Part shown: one piece after another, positions 23,818-32,837 of the stretch
How the letters are laid out: each line of letters opens with the position of its first letter
How positions within the stretch are numbered: the stretch's first letter is position 1
Origin: Microbispora hainanensis
Lineage (GTDB): Bacteria; Actinomycetota; Actinomycetes; Streptosporangiales; Streptosporangiaceae
DNA: 64,000 nt
NCBI RefSeq assembly: GCF_006874475.1
Contig: NZ_VIRM01000046.1
Location: forward strand, 1 to 64,000
Reading direction: 5' to 3'
The notes under the pieces: generated by a model
Told to the model about the DNA's origin: nothing
The model's input: the letters and a program-made list of their open reading frames with translations, nothing else
Database searches by the model: none
Translations under genes and position numbers: made by a program

Positions 23818-25212
23818 TCAGGAGTCGAAGCCGACGCCGAAGGCGTCGAGGGTGCGCAGCCAGGCGTTGCGGCGGCCCTCGTGCTCGTCGGCCCGGGCGA
23901 TGGCCCAGCGGGTCAGCTGGATGACGCCCGACCGCACCGGCTCGGGCGGGAAGGGCAGCGGCTTCTGCCGCACCATCCGCAGGTCCGTCCGCTCGGTCAC
24001 CCGGCCCTGCAGCAGGTCGAGCATGACGTTGGCCCCGAAGCGGGTGGCCCCCACGCCGAGGCCCGTGTATCCGGCCGCGTACGCGAGGCGTGCGCCGTAC
24101 GCGGTGCCGAAGAAGGCGCTGAACCGGCTGCAGGTGTCGATGACCCCGCCCCACCTGTGCGTGAAGCGCAGGCCGTGGAGCTGCGGGAACGTCTCGAAGA
24201 AGTGCGTGGCGAGCTTCTCGAAGGTGGCGTCGCGCTGCTCGTACTCCGGCTTGACCAGGCCGCCGTTGTGATAGACGGCGTCGTAGCCGCCCCACAGGAT
24301 CCGGTTGTCGTCGGTCAGCCGGTAGTAGTGGAACCGGTTGGCCGAGTCGCCGATGCCCTGGCGGCCCCGCCAGCCGACCTCCGCCAGCAGGTCGGCCGGC
24401 ACCGGCTCGGTCATCAGCGCGTAGTCGTACACCGGCACGAGGAAGTGCTTGAGCCGGCGCAGCAGCGGCGGGAAGGCGCCGGTGCCGAGCGCCACCCGCC
24501 CGGCCCTGACCCGCCCCTTCGGCGCCTCCAGTTCGAGCGCGACGCCGTCGTCGTGCAAGGCGCGCACCGGCGTGTGCTCGAAGACGCGCACGCCGAGCCG
24601 CACGCAGACGTCGCGCAGCCCCCACGCCATCCGCGCCGGGTCGACCATGGCGACGCCTTCGCGGTCCCACACGCCTCCGAGGTACGTCGGGGAGTCCACC
24701 TCGGCCCGCACCTGCTCGCGGTCGAGCCGATCCAGCCGGACGCCGAGCGAGGCCGCCCCGCTCACCTCCTCGTCGAGCCCGGCGAGCTGCCACTCCTCGG
24801 TGGCCACCCGCAGCTCCCCGGTCCGTTCGAAGGAGCAGTCGACGCCATAACGGGCGAGGGTCGCCTCGATCTCGTCGAGGTTCTCCCGGCCGAGCCGTTC
24901 CAGCGCCGCGATCTCCGCGGGCCAGCGGTCCTGCCCGTTGCCGAGACCGTGGGTCAGGCTGGCGGCGCAGAACCCGCCGTTGCGGCCGGAGGCGGCCCAC
25001 CCGACCGCGCGGCCCTCCAGGAGGACCACGTCGAGCGAGGGGTCGCGCTCCTTGGCCATCAGCGCGGTCCACAGGCCGGTGAACCCGCCGCCGACAACCG
25101 CCAGGTCGGCCGTGACGTCCCCCGTCAGCGGGGGCAGCGGCTCGGGCGCGATCGGCCGGTCCAGCCAGTACGGCTTGCGCTCCGCGTCGGCGAGCGCCTT
25201 CGACGGAACCAC
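23818..25212 (-). CDS. FAD-dependent amine oxidase (PuuB-like)
   Basis: 464 aa member of the D-amino-acid/glycine oxidase flavoprotein family, closest in pattern to gamma-glutamylputrescine oxidase. FAD motif VVGGGFTGLWTA (39-50), the second flavin segment GWAASGRNGGF (71-81) and the C-terminal GYTGLGVGATRFGANVMLDLL are present. It would oxidise a primary or secondary amine to an aldehyde, giving H2O2 and ammonia. GTG 25212 is 12 bases after the potC stop and has GAGGAAG upstream. The pot neighbours point to putrescine or a glutamylated polyamine. PuuA and PuuD partners are not in the window, so the true substrate is uncertain. Confidence 0.82.
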   Translation of the reverse strand: MVPSKALADAERKPYWLDRPIAPEPLPPLTGDVTADLAVVGGGFTGLWTALMAKERDPSLDVVLLEGRAVGWAASGRNGGFCAASLTHGLGNGQDRWPAEIAALERLGRENLDEIEATLARYGVDCSFERTGELRVATEEWQLAGLDEEVSGAASLGVRLDRLDREQVRAEVDSPTYLGGVWDREGVAMVDPARMAWGLRDVCVRLGVRVFEHTPVRALHDDGVALELEAPKGRVRAGRVALGTGAFPPLLRRLKHFLVPVYDYALMTEPVPADLLAEVGWRGRQGIGDSANRFHYYRLTDDNRILWGGYDAVYHNGGLVKPEYEQRDATFEKLATHFFETFPQLHGLRFTHRWGGVIDTCSRFSAFFGTAYGARLAYAAGYTGLGVGATRFGANVMLDLLQGRVTERTDLRMVRQKPLPFPPEPVRSGVIQLTRWAIARADEHEGRRNAWLRTLDAFGVGFDS

Positions 25213-25224
25213 GGTCTCACTTCC

Positions 25225-26016
25225 TCACGCGTTGGCGCGGCGGCGGGCCAGGAGGGCGTTGACGACGGCGATCAGCACACCTGCCGCGAAGATCAGTGTT
25301 CCCATGACGTTCACCTGCGGCGGCAGGCCCACCCGGGTGGCGCCCCAGATCCACAGCGGGAACGTCATGGTGCCGCCGGAGTTGAAGTTGGTGATGACGA
25401 AGTCGTCGATCGACAGCGCGAAGGCCAGCATCGAGCCCGCCAGCACGCCCGGGAAGATCATCGGCAGGGTGACCAGCCGGAACGTCGTCCACGGCCCCGC
25501 GCCGAGGTCGCGGGCGGCCTCCTCGAGAGAGGAGTCGAGCGTCATCACCCGGGCCCGCACGGTCACCGCCACGAACGAGATCGAGAACATGACGTGCGAG
25601 ATCAGGATCGTCCAGAAGCCGAGCGGCACCGCGAGCGTGACGAACAGCGACAGCAGCGACGCGCCCATCACGATCTCGGCGCAGGAGATCGCCGCGAACA
25701 TCACGAGGTTCATCGCCCCGGAGCCGCGGAAGCGATAGCGGCCGAGCGCCAGACCGATCAACGACCCGAGCACCCCGGCGATCAGCATCGTCAGCACGGC
25801 GATGAGCAGCGAGTTCACCAGCGCCTGGGTGAGGTCGCCGATCTCGAACAGCTTGCCGTACCACTTGAACGTGAAACCCTGCCAGGCCGTGTTGTAGCGG
25901 CCCTTGGTGTCGTTGAAGCCGAACAGGATCATCACGGCGATCGGCAGCACGAGCCACGCGATCACCAGCCAGGTGTAGATCTGCAGGCCGCGGCCCCGCA
26001 GCAGGCCACCCTTCAT
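25225..26016 (-). CDS. potC: Spermidine/putrescine ABC permease PotC
   Basis: 263 aa inner-membrane permease with six hydrophobic segments. The binding-protein-dependent transport motif EEAARDLGAGPWTTFRLVTLP (EAA loop, about 157-177) is well conserved and contacts the ATPase. ATG 26016 overlaps the potB stop by four bases (ATGA), consistent with stoichiometric coupling. It ends 12 bases before the flavin oxidase. PotC pairs with PotB to form the channel. Confidence 0.9.
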   Translation of the reverse strand: MKGGLLRGRGLQIYTWLVIAWLVLPIAVMILFGFNDTKGRYNTAWQGFTFKWYGKLFEIGDLTQALVNSLLIAVLTMLIAGVLGSLIGLALGRYRFRGSGAMNLVMFAAISCAEIVMGASLLSLFVTLAVPLGFWTILISHVMFSISFVAVTVRARVMTLDSSLEEAARDLGAGPWTTFRLVTLPMIFPGVLAGSMLAFALSIDDFVITNFNSGGTMTFPLWIWGATRVGLPPQVNVMGTLIFAAGVLIAVVNALLARRRANA

Positions 26017-26876
26017 CGCGCCGCCACCTCCAGCACGTCCTCGGTGCCGAGCGCCTTGGCGTACGCGAAGATGCCCACGAGCAGCAGGGCCATCAGCGTG
26101 AACGACAGCGCCGAGGCGGTCGGATAGTCCTGGTTGACCAGGAACTGGTTCTGGATGACGTTGCCGATCATCGTGTTGCTGGTGCCGCCGAGCACGGAGG
26201 CGTTGACGTAGTCCGACGTGGCCGGGACGAACGTCATCAGCACGCCGGCGAACACGCCCGGCAGCGACAGCGGCAGCACCACGCGCAGGAAGGTCTGCAC
26301 CTTGCTCGCGTAGAGGTCCTGCGCGGCCTCCAGGACGCGCGGGTCGATCCGCTCCAGCGCCACGTACATCGGCAGGATCATGAACGGCAGGAAGTTGTAG
26401 GCCAGGCCGCCGATCACCGCCGCGCTCGTGGCGAGGATGTGGAAGTCCTCCGGCACCAGGCCCAGCGACTTCAGCGGCCCGAGCAGCATGCCGTTGTCGG
26501 ACAGGAAGAACTGCCACGAGATGGTGCGCAGCACGAACGACACCAGGAAGGGCAGCAGCAGGAGGAACAGGTAGACCGACTTGCGGGTGCCGCCCTTGAA
26601 GGCGATCCAGTACGCCACGGGGAACCCGATGACGATCTGGATCACCGTCGAGATCACGCCGTACACCAGGGACCTGATGATCTGGTCGTGGTAGGTGCCG
26701 ATCCCGTCGACGTAGCTGTGCCAGTTGAAGGTGAACGCGTAGCCGTTGACCACGTCGCCCGACTGCAGCGAGAGCGACAGCATGACGACCGTCGGGATGA
26801 CGAAGAAGATCGCCAGCCAGAGCGTGCCCGGGAAGAGCAGCAGGTATGGCGTCAGCGAAGCCCTGAGCCTGCTCAT
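26013..26876 (-). CDS. potB: Spermidine/putrescine ABC permease PotB
   Basis: 287 aa inner-membrane permease with six hydrophobic segments. The EAA loop reads LEAAQDLYASKVQTFLRVVLPL. The N-terminal LTPYLLLFPGTLWLAIFFVIP is typical of PotB. ATG 26876 overlaps the potD stop (ATGA), and its own stop overlaps potC (ATGA), a three-gene chain of overlaps. The gene order potA-potD-potB-potC is the usual actinobacterial arrangement. Confidence 0.9.
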   Translation of the reverse strand: MSRLRASLTPYLLLFPGTLWLAIFFVIPTVVMLSLSLQSGDVVNGYAFTFNWHSYVDGIGTYHDQIIRSLVYGVISTVIQIVIGFPVAYWIAFKGGTRKSVYLFLLLLPFLVSFVLRTISWQFFLSDNGMLLGPLKSLGLVPEDFHILATSAAVIGGLAYNFLPFMILPMYVALERIDPRVLEAAQDLYASKVQTFLRVVLPLSLPGVFAGVLMTFVPATSDYVNASVLGGTSNTMIGNVIQNQFLVNQDYPTASALSFTLMALLLVGIFAYAKALGTEDVLEVAAR

Positions 26877-28132
26877 GACGTCGTGATCGCCTGGAAGATG
26901 GACTCGAACTTCTTCTGCTCCTGCGGCGTCTTGAAGTTCACGTAGTTGCGGAGCCTGGCGGAGTCCTGCTCGCTCGGGAACACCAGCGGGCTGCTCGCCA
27001 CCTCCTCCAGGAGCTTCTTGTCGTCGCCCGTGGCCTTGGCGGCGTCGGCGGCGATGACGTCCTTGGCGGCCGGGACCGGCGTCACGTAGTTGATGTACTC
27101 CGCGAGGTGCGCCGCGATGTTCACGTCGTAGAAGAAGTCCATCAGCATGATCGCGTCGACCGGGTTGGTGGCGGTCTTCGGGATCGTCATGTTGTCGGTC
27201 CAGATGGTGCCGCCCTCCTGCGGGACCACGAACTTGAGGTCCGTGCCGTCGGAGACGTTCTTCTGGAAGACGTCGCCCGACCACGCCATCGTGAGCCAGA
27301 TGTCGCCCTTGGCGAGCGGGTCGGTGTACGCCTGGTCGTAGTACTTGCGCACGATGCCGGCGTCGCGCTGCTCCTGGAGCTTGGCCGCGGCCTTCTCCCA
27401 GTCCGCCTCGGTGGACTTGTCGGGGTCCACGCCGATCGCGAACAGGCCGAAGTTGGCGATCTCCTGGGAGTCGGACATCATGCCGACCTTGCCCTTGTAT
27501 TTGGGGTTCCACAGGTCGGCCATGCTGGTCGGGGGGGTGTCCACGTACTTCGGGTTGTACGCGATGCCGGTCATACCGGAGGCCCACGGAATGCTGTAGA
27601 CGTTGCCGGGGTCGAACGACTCGTTCTTGTACTCCGGCGCGGCGTTGGCCGCGAAGTTCGGCAGCTTGGAGTGGTCGAGCGGGGCCAGGTAGCCGAGCTG
27701 CACGAGCTGGTCGAAGTGCAGGCCGTTGGTGACGACCATGAGGTCGTAGTCGATCGACTGGCCGGCGGCGAGCTGCGGCTGGATCTTGGCGAACCAGCTC
27801 GGCATCTCGAGGATGACCTCTTTGTAGTTCACCGTGATGCCGGTCTGCTGGGTGAACTGCTTGAGCTCGGGCTGCTTGGGGTCCATGTAGAGCGGCCAGT
27901 TGGCGAAGTCCACGTGGCCGTTCTTCGTCTTGCCCGACCAGAACTTCTCCACCTCTGACTGGGCCTGTGCGGAGGAGGACGGCCTGGTCGTGCCCTTGCC
28001 CTGCACGCCGCAGGCGGCGAGAGCGAGCCCGGCGGCCGACAGGCCGGCGAGCCGGAAGGCGTCACGCCTGCCGAGCCGGCGCTGGGTCATGCCGCGGAGG
28101 AGGGCGGGGTCCTGCCTGTATGGGTCGTTCAT
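26873..28132 (-). CDS. potD: Polyamine-binding lipoprotein PotD
   Basis: 419 aa extracytoplasmic binding protein. A twin-arginine stretch (RRDAFRLAG, 22-30) and lipobox LAAC with Cys41 suggest export, possibly by Tat, and lipid anchoring. The mature domain matches PotD/PotF: NWPLYMDP, YDLMVVTNG, SIPWASGMTGIAYNPKYVD and WSGDVFQKN. It captures spermidine or putrescine outside the membrane for PotBC. ATG 28132 is preceded by GGAG-like CTCCT on the complementary strand (AACTCCT before ATG is weak), so an internal ATG at residue 15 remains possible. The 124-base gap to potA contains CGAACCC repeats. Confidence 0.88.
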   Translation of the reverse strand: MNDPYRQDPALLRGMTQRRLGRRDAFRLAGLSAAGLALAACGVQGKGTTRPSSSAQAQSEVEKFWSGKTKNGHVDFANWPLYMDPKQPELKQFTQQTGITVNYKEVILEMPSWFAKIQPQLAAGQSIDYDLMVVTNGLHFDQLVQLGYLAPLDHSKLPNFAANAAPEYKNESFDPGNVYSIPWASGMTGIAYNPKYVDTPPTSMADLWNPKYKGKVGMMSDSQEIANFGLFAIGVDPDKSTEADWEKAAAKLQEQRDAGIVRKYYDQAYTDPLAKGDIWLTMAWSGDVFQKNVSDGTDLKFVVPQEGGTIWTDNMTIPKTATNPVDAIMLMDFFYDVNIAAHLAEYINYVTPVPAAKDVIAADAAKATGDDKKLLEEVASSPLVFPSEQDSARLRNYVNFKTPQEQKKFESIFQAITTS

Positions 28133-28256
28133 AGGAGTTCGTGCTCCGGGTTCGCTCAACCGGGTTCGCTGTACCGGGGGGTTCGGGGTTCGTGGCGGGG
28201 AATGCGTCGCGGGGATGCGTGGCGGGGGTTCGACGGGTGGAGCCGGTGGGGGGGAT

Positions 28257-29405
28257 CTACCGCAGCGCGTAGGAGTGCCAGGGCTGCCAGGAGAGCCAGA
28301 CGGTGTCGCCGCGTTCGGCGGTGATCGTGCTGTCGTGGGCGTTCTGCTCGAACACCGTGATCTCGGCGCCGTCTCCGAGCGCCACGACATAGCTGTTGGA
28401 GGTGCCGAGGTAGACGACTTCGGAGACGGTCCCCCGCACCAGGCTGAGGTCGCCCTCCGGCCGGCCCTTGGCAATCTTGATCTTCTCGGGCCGGACCGTG
28501 AGGTCGACGGTGGCGCCGGCCGCGAGCGCGCCGTCGGCGGGGACGAGGATGCGGTCGCCCGCGCCGAGCGCGAGCACGGCGGTGTCGCCGGTGATCTGCT
28601 GGACGGTGCCGCTCAGCAGGTTGGACGTGCCGATGAATCCCGCCACGAACTTGCTCGCGGGCCGCTCGTAGATCTCGCGAGGGTCCGCGAGCTGCTCCAC
28701 GAGGCCGTCGTTCATGACCGCGATGCGGTCGCTCATCGTCAGCGCCTCGCTCTGGTCGTGTGTCACGTAGACGAACGTGATGCCGACCTCGCGCTGGATG
28801 CGCTTGAGCTCGATCTGCATGGCCTGGCGGAGCTTGAGGTCGAGCGCGCCGAGCGGCTCGTCGAGCAGGAGCGCGCGGGGCCGGTTGACCAGGGCCCGGG
28901 CGAGCGCGACGCGCTGCTGCTGGCCTCCCGACATCTCCTTCGGCCGGCGCTTCTCGCGGCCGACCAGGTCGACGACCTCCAGGATCTCGCCGACGCGGCG
29001 CTTGATCTCCGCGTCGGGGACCTTCTTGCGCTTGAGCCCGAACGCGACGTTGTCCCAGACGTTCATGTGCGGGAACAGCGCGTAGGACTGGAACACCATG
29101 TTGATGTCGCGCTTGTTGGGCGGGACGTTCGTGACGTCCTCCCCGTGGAGCCTGACGACCCCCTGGGTGGGGTCCTCGAACCCGGCGATCATTCGCATGC
29201 TGGTGGTCTTGCCGCAGCCCGACGGGCCGAGGAGGGAGAAGAACTCCCCCTCCGCAATGGCGAGGCTCACGCCCTTGACCGCCCGTACGACCTCGCCGTG
29301 CGAGACGTACTCCTTGACCACGTGGTCGAGTTCGATGGCGGGCACGTCTCCTGATACGGGGGCGGCCGCGACGGCCGCCCCCGAGCCCGCCTGGATCTCT
29401 GTCAT
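28257..29405 (-). CDS. potA: Polyamine ABC transporter ATPase PotA
   Basis: 382 aa. Canonical ABC motifs: Walker A GPSGCGKT (about 59-66), Q-loop [13 protein letters not shown], signature [15 protein letters not shown], Walker [13 protein letters not shown] and H-loop YVTHDQSEA. The C-terminal TOBE region (about 285-382) is normal for PotA-type regulatory domains. It energises PotBC and lies between patD (51 bases upstream) and potD. The first 20 residues are an Ala/Gly-rich extension. Confidence 0.92.
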   Translation of the reverse strand: MTEIQAGSGAAVAAAPVSGDVPAIELDHVVKEYVSHGEVVRAVKGVSLAIAEGEFFSLLGPSGCGKTTSMRMIAGFEDPTQGVVRLHGEDVTNVPPNKRDINMVFQSYALFPHMNVWDNVAFGLKRKKVPDAEIKRRVGEILEVVDLVGREKRRPKEMSGGQQQRVALARALVNRPRALLLDEPLGALDLKLRQAMQIELKRIQREVGITFVYVTHDQSEALTMSDRIAVMNDGLVEQLADPREIYERPASKFVAGFIGTSNLLSGTVQQITGDTAVLALGAGDRILVPADGALAAGATVDLTVRPEKIKIAKGRPEGDLSLVRGTVSEVVYLGTSNSYVVALGDGAEITVFEQNAHDSTITAERGDTVWLSWQPWHSYALR

Positions 29406-29456
29406 TCCAGGCTTATCCCTCTTTTTCGATAGGCGTCCGGCCGCGGCCGATGGCGC

Positions 29457-30890
29457 CTATTCGCCGATGTAGTGCATCACGTGCTTGACGCGCGTGTAGT
29501 CGTGCAGGCCGAAGACGGACAGGTCCTTGCCGTAGCCCGAGTGCTTGAAGCCGCCGTGCGGCATCTCGGACACGAACGGGATGTGGGTGTTGACCCAGAC
29601 GATGCCGAAGTCGAGCCGCTTGGACATCCGCATCGCGCGGCCGTGGTCGGTGGTCCACACCGAGCTCGACAGGCCGTAGCGGACGCCGTTGGCCTTGGCC
29701 AGCGCGTCGGCCTCGTCGGTGAAGGTCTGGATGGTCATGACGGGTCCGAAGATCTCGTCCTGGACCATCTCGTCGTCCTGCTTCAGCCCGTCCACGACCG
29801 TCGGGGCGAAGAAGAAGCCCTTGTCGCCGACCCGGGCGCCGCCGGTGAGGACCTTCGCGTGCTCGGGGAGGCGCTGGAAGAAGCCCTCGACCCGGGCGAG
29901 CTGGGCGGCGTTGTTCAGCGGCCCGAAGTAGGCGTCCTCGACCTCGTGGCCGCCCAGCTTGGTGGCGGCGGCGGCCTCGGCCAGCGCCGCGGCGAACTCG
30001 TCGTGGATGCTCTCCTGCACGAGCACGCGGCAGGCGGCGGTGCAGTCCTGGCCGGCGTTGTAGAGACCCGCCCCGGCGACCGCCTCGGCGACGGCCTTGA
30101 TGTCCTTGACGTCCTCGAAGATCACGACCGGGGCCTTGCCGCCCAGCTCGAGGTGGACGCGCTTGAGGTCGTCGGCGGCCGTCCTGGCGACCGACATGCC
30201 CGCGCCGACCGAGCCGGTGATCGCGACCATGTTCGCGGCCGGGTGGCCGACGACCAGCGAGCCGGTCTCCCGGTCGCCGGTCACGACGTTGAAGACCCCG
30301 GCGGGCAGGACGTCGCCGAGGATCTCGGCCAGCTTCAGCGTGGAGACCGGGGTGGTGTCGGACGGCTTGAGCACGACCGTGTTGCCGGCCGCGAGAGCGG
30401 GGGCGATCTTCCACACCGCCATCATCATCGGGTAGTTCCACGGCGTGACCTGACCGATGACACCGATAGGCTCGTGCCGGATCATCGAGGTGTGGTCGGC
30501 GAGGAACTCACCGGCGGTCGGGCCCTCCAGGGTGCGGGCCGCACCGGCGAAGAACCGGAAGTGGTCAGCGGCGATGGGGGTCTCGTCCTCGGCCATGCGC
30601 GCGCGGGGCTTGCCCGTGTTGCGGCACTCGGCCTCGTCGATCTCGTCAGCGCGGGCCTCGATCGCGTCGGCGACCTTCAGCAGCAGCGCCGCGCGCTCGC
30701 CCGGGGTCGTCTGGCCCCACGTCTCGAAGGCGGCCGTCGCGGCGGCGTACGCGGCGTCGACGTCCTCCTGGCCCGACACCGGTGCCTGGGCGTATACCTC
30801 CCCCGTCGTAGGGTCTACGACGTCGGAGAAACGGCCGCTGGCGGCGTCGACGAACTTCCCGTTCACGAAGTTCTGGAGACGGGTGGTCAC
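29457..30890 (-). CDS. patD: Gamma-aminobutyraldehyde dehydrogenase
   Basis: 477 aa aldehyde dehydrogenase. Catalytic Asn152 (PWNYP), Glu248 (LELGGK) and Cys283 in GQDCTAACR are present; the last motif is characteristic of the E. coli PatD (YdcW) type. It converts 4-aminobutanal, made from putrescine, into GABA with NAD+. GTG 30890 has AGGAGG seven bases upstream. It is first gene of the pot operon and divergent from the Lrp regulator, which probably controls it. Confidence 0.9.
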   Translation of the reverse strand: MTTRLQNFVNGKFVDAASGRFSDVVDPTTGEVYAQAPVSGQEDVDAAYAAATAAFETWGQTTPGERAALLLKVADAIEARADEIDEAECRNTGKPRARMAEDETPIAADHFRFFAGAARTLEGPTAGEFLADHTSMIRHEPIGVIGQVTPWNYPMMMAVWKIAPALAAGNTVVLKPSDTTPVSTLKLAEILGDVLPAGVFNVVTGDRETGSLVVGHPAANMVAITGSVGAGMSVARTAADDLKRVHLELGGKAPVVIFEDVKDIKAVAEAVAGAGLYNAGQDCTAACRVLVQESIHDEFAAALAEAAAATKLGGHEVEDAYFGPLNNAAQLARVEGFFQRLPEHAKVLTGGARVGDKGFFFAPTVVDGLKQDDEMVQDEIFGPVMTIQTFTDEADALAKANGVRYGLSSSVWTTDHGRAMRMSKRLDFGIVWVNTHIPFVSEMPHGGFKHSGYGKDLSVFGLHDYTRVKHVMHYIGE

Positions 30891-30954
30891 CGGTGACCTC
30901 CTGGTGGTGGCTGAGTTGTCGCGACTCTGGCAGAGGAAAGAGCCTACGACAAGG

Positions 30955-30990
30955 GATTTCGTCGCTAAGATACCAAATTGCTACGAAATC
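30955..30990. promoter_or_regulatory. Inverted repeat between patD and the Lrp gene
   Basis: GATTTCGT (30955-30962) and ACGAAATC (30983-30990) form perfect 8-bp arms over 20 bp, in the AT-richest stretch of this intergenic region. AACATGTC occurs twice downstream (about 31016-31023 and 31037-31044). It is a plausible Lrp-type binding region for both divergent genes. Confidence 0.5.
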
Positions 30991-31118
30991 GCTTGACGCG
31001 AGCGATGGAGCTGACAACATGTCGGACCACGATCGCAACATGTCAAAAACGATGGTGTAACACCAGGTCGCTACGGCGATCGAAGCCGAAGCCCGCCAAG
31101 AGAGGACACCCCCCGAGG

Positions 31119-31610
31119 ATGACGACTCCGCCAAAGGCTCGCGCGGCTGCCGCGAAGGGTGGGCCGGTGGTGCTCGACGAGATCTCCAAGCAGATCATCG
31201 AGCAGCTTCAGATGGACGGGCGAAAGCCGTACGCCGCCATCGGCAAGGCGGTGGGGCTGTCGGAGGCCGCGGTGCGCCAGCGCGTGCAGCGCCTGCTCGA
31301 CCTCGGCGTCATGCAGATCGTCGCCGTCACCGACCCGCTCACCCTGGGCTTCCCCCGCCAGGCCATGATCGGCATCAAGTGCGAGGGCGACCTGGAGCAG
31401 GTCGCCGACGAGTTGTCGCAGATCCCCGAGATCGACTACGTGGTGCTCACGGCCGGGTCGGTCGACATCATGGTCGAGGTCGTCTGCGAGGGCGACACCC
31501 ACCTGCTGGAGATCCTGGGGAAGATCCGGGCGATCTCCAGCGTGCGGGCGACCGAGACGTTCGTCTACCTCAAGCTGCACAAGCAGACCTACTCCTGGGG
31601 CACGCACTGA
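31119..31610 (+). CDS. Lrp/AsnC family regulator of the polyamine operon
   Basis: 163 aa. N-terminal helix-turn-helix (about 18-60, LDEISKQIIEQLQMDGRKPYAAIGKAVGLSEAAVRQRV by position) and a C-terminal RAM effector-binding domain (about 75-155). This is the normal Lrp length plus a basic 16-residue N-terminal extension. ATG 31119 follows GAGG immediately and GAGAGGA further upstream. Divergent placement next to patD and the pot genes implies local control, with a polyamine or amino acid as the likely effector (inference). Confidence 0.88.
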   Translation: MTTPPKARAAAAKGGPVVLDEISKQIIEQLQMDGRKPYAAIGKAVGLSEAAVRQRVQRLLDLGVMQIVAVTDPLTLGFPRQAMIGIKCEGDLEQVADELSQIPEIDYVVLTAGSVDIMVEVVCEGDTHLLEILGKIRAISSVRATETFVYLKLHKQTYSWGTH

Positions 31611-31616
31611 CCACGG

Positions 31617-31650
31617 CCCCCGCCCCGGCCGTCATCACAGTCGGCGGGGG
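31617..31650 (+). terminator. Terminator of the Lrp gene
   Basis: CCCCCGCC (31617-31624) / GGCGGGGG (31643-31650), perfect 8-bp stem with an 18-base loop, seven bases past the stop codon. Confidence 0.55.
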
Positions 31651-31727
31651 TACGTCCCGGTAGCCGAACCGGACGCGGCCGGGCTCGTCGCCTGAGGCGA
31701 AGTCCGGCGACGCCGACGAGACTTCTC

Positions 31728-31778
31728 GTTCGCGTCCTGCCCGGGTTCGCGTCCTGCCCGGGGTTCCGTCCTGCTCGG
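31728..31778. repeat. Three 17-bp repeats between convergent genes
   Basis: GTTCGCGTCCTGCCCGG at 31728-31744 and 31745-31761 (identical), with a diverged 16-bp third copy at 31763-31778, between the Lrp and TetR stop codons. Confidence 0.8.
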
Positions 31779-31802
31779 GCGGCCGGACGGCAGGTTGCCG
31801 GC

Positions 31803-32387
31803 TCAGGTGGCGCCCAGGGCGCGCAGGGCGGCGGCGAGGATCTCGGCCCGGGTGCCGGCGCTCATCGGCCCGCCGTCTCCCAGCACGGTCAGCGTGACCT
31901 GTTTGGCGACCGTCAGCGCGGCCTGGGCGCGCACAGCCGCTCCCTCGCCCGGCGCGCCGCGCGCCAGCGCCGCGGCCAGCGCGTCGTTGATCCGGCGCGC
32001 GTCCCCGTGCCGCGACCGGTTCACCACCGCCTGCGCGGACGGGTCGCCGCCGATCAGGCCGCTCAGCGCACGCGCCTCCACCGTGGTGTCGATGACGGCG
32101 GCGAGCAGCTCGGCCGGGGTGTGCGCGCCCGTCTCGGCGCGCTCGGCCAGGCGGGCGAACGCGGCCAGCGGCGCCGCGAGCAGCTCGTCGAGGATCTGCT
32201 CCTTCGACGTGAAGTGGTAGTAGAGCGCCGCCTTGCTCATCTCCATGCGGGCGGCGATGTCCGCGATCGACGTGCCCGCGTAGCCCTTCGTGGCGAACAG
32301 CTCGGCCGCGACCGCGAGGATCCGCCGGCGCGTCTCGCCGCCGTCCTCTCCGCGGCGCCCGGCGGCCCTGCCCTGCGTCCCCTGCAT
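31803..32387 (-). CDS. TetR family repressor
   Basis: 194 aa. N-terminal HTH (TKGYAGTSIADIAARMEMSK, about 38-57, then ALYYHFTSKEQIL) and a variable ligand domain. ATG 32387 has AGGAGG five bases upstream. It is divergent from a SnoaL-like gene, with two palindromic sites in the gap, so it most likely represses that gene and itself. The ligand is unknown. Confidence 0.88.
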   Translation of the reverse strand: MQGTQGRAAGRRGEDGGETRRRILAVAAELFATKGYAGTSIADIAARMEMSKAALYYHFTSKEQILDELLAAPLAAFARLAERAETGAHTPAELLAAVIDTTVEARALSGLIGGDPSAQAVVNRSRHGDARRINDALAAALARGAPGEGAAVRAQAALTVAKQVTLTVLGDGGPMSAGTRAEILAAALRALGAT

Positions 32388-32419
32388 CGGTCCTCCTTCC
32401 CCGGGCCCCACCGTACTTG

Positions 32420-32465
32420 CCGAACGATCGGTCAGTCGATTACGGTCACCTTCCGAACGATCGGT
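32420..32465. promoter_or_regulatory. Twin TetR operators
   Basis: CCGAACGATCGGT occurs identically at 32420-32432 and 32453-32465, 33 bp apart (about three helical turns). Each contains CCGA-N4-TCGG symmetry. They lie between the divergent TetR and SnoaL-like genes, and the second ends 13 bases before the latter's ATG. Confidence 0.7.
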
Positions 32466-32477
32466 AAGGAGAGCCAC

Positions 32478-32819
32478 ATGGACGACATGCGGGCACTGGC
32501 CCATCGGATGCACCACGCGTTCAACACCCGCGACCTCGCGGCCACCGGCACGATCTTCGCTCCCGGCTTCGTCAGCCATCCCATGGGGACGACCGGACCG
32601 GAGAGCGTACGACGAGCCTGGTCGGCGATGCTCGATCGCCATCCGGAGCTGCACACGGTGATCGAGGACGTGGTGGCCGAGGGCGACAAGGTCGTCGTGC
32701 GGTTCACGCTGACCGGGGCGCCGGCCACCGAGCGGGGACGCGCCCCGGAGGCCATCGAGATGTTCCGGGTCGAGAACGAGCGGATCGCCGAACTCTGGGG
32801 CGTCTCCACGCTGCGGTGA
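32478..32819 (+). CDS. SnoaL-like / NTF2-fold protein
   Basis: 113 aa protein of the SnoaL-like polyketide cyclase or steroid-isomerase-like fold (MRALAHRMHHAFNTRDLA..., FVSHPMG, EDVVAEGDKVVVRFTLTG). These small cone-shaped proteins bind hydrophobic small molecules; catalysis is not assured. ATG 32478 has AAGGAGAG upstream, and two TetR operators precede it. It is convergent with the cyclase-family gene. Confidence 0.8.
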   Translation: MDDMRALAHRMHHAFNTRDLAATGTIFAPGFVSHPMGTTGPESVRRAWSAMLDRHPELHTVIEDVVAEGDKVVVRFTLTGAPATERGRAPEAIEMFRVENERIAELWGVSTLR

Positions 32820-32837
32820 CGCCTGGGGAAGCCCCGG

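Noticed and set aside
23812-26127. 771-codon plus-strand open frame over the flavin oxidase and potC/potB
   Set aside because: Antisense of three well-supported genes, low-complexity composition, no domain.
28133-28256. Possible small gene between potA and potD
   Set aside because: Only repeated CGAACCC-type sequence; no start with a ribosome binding site.
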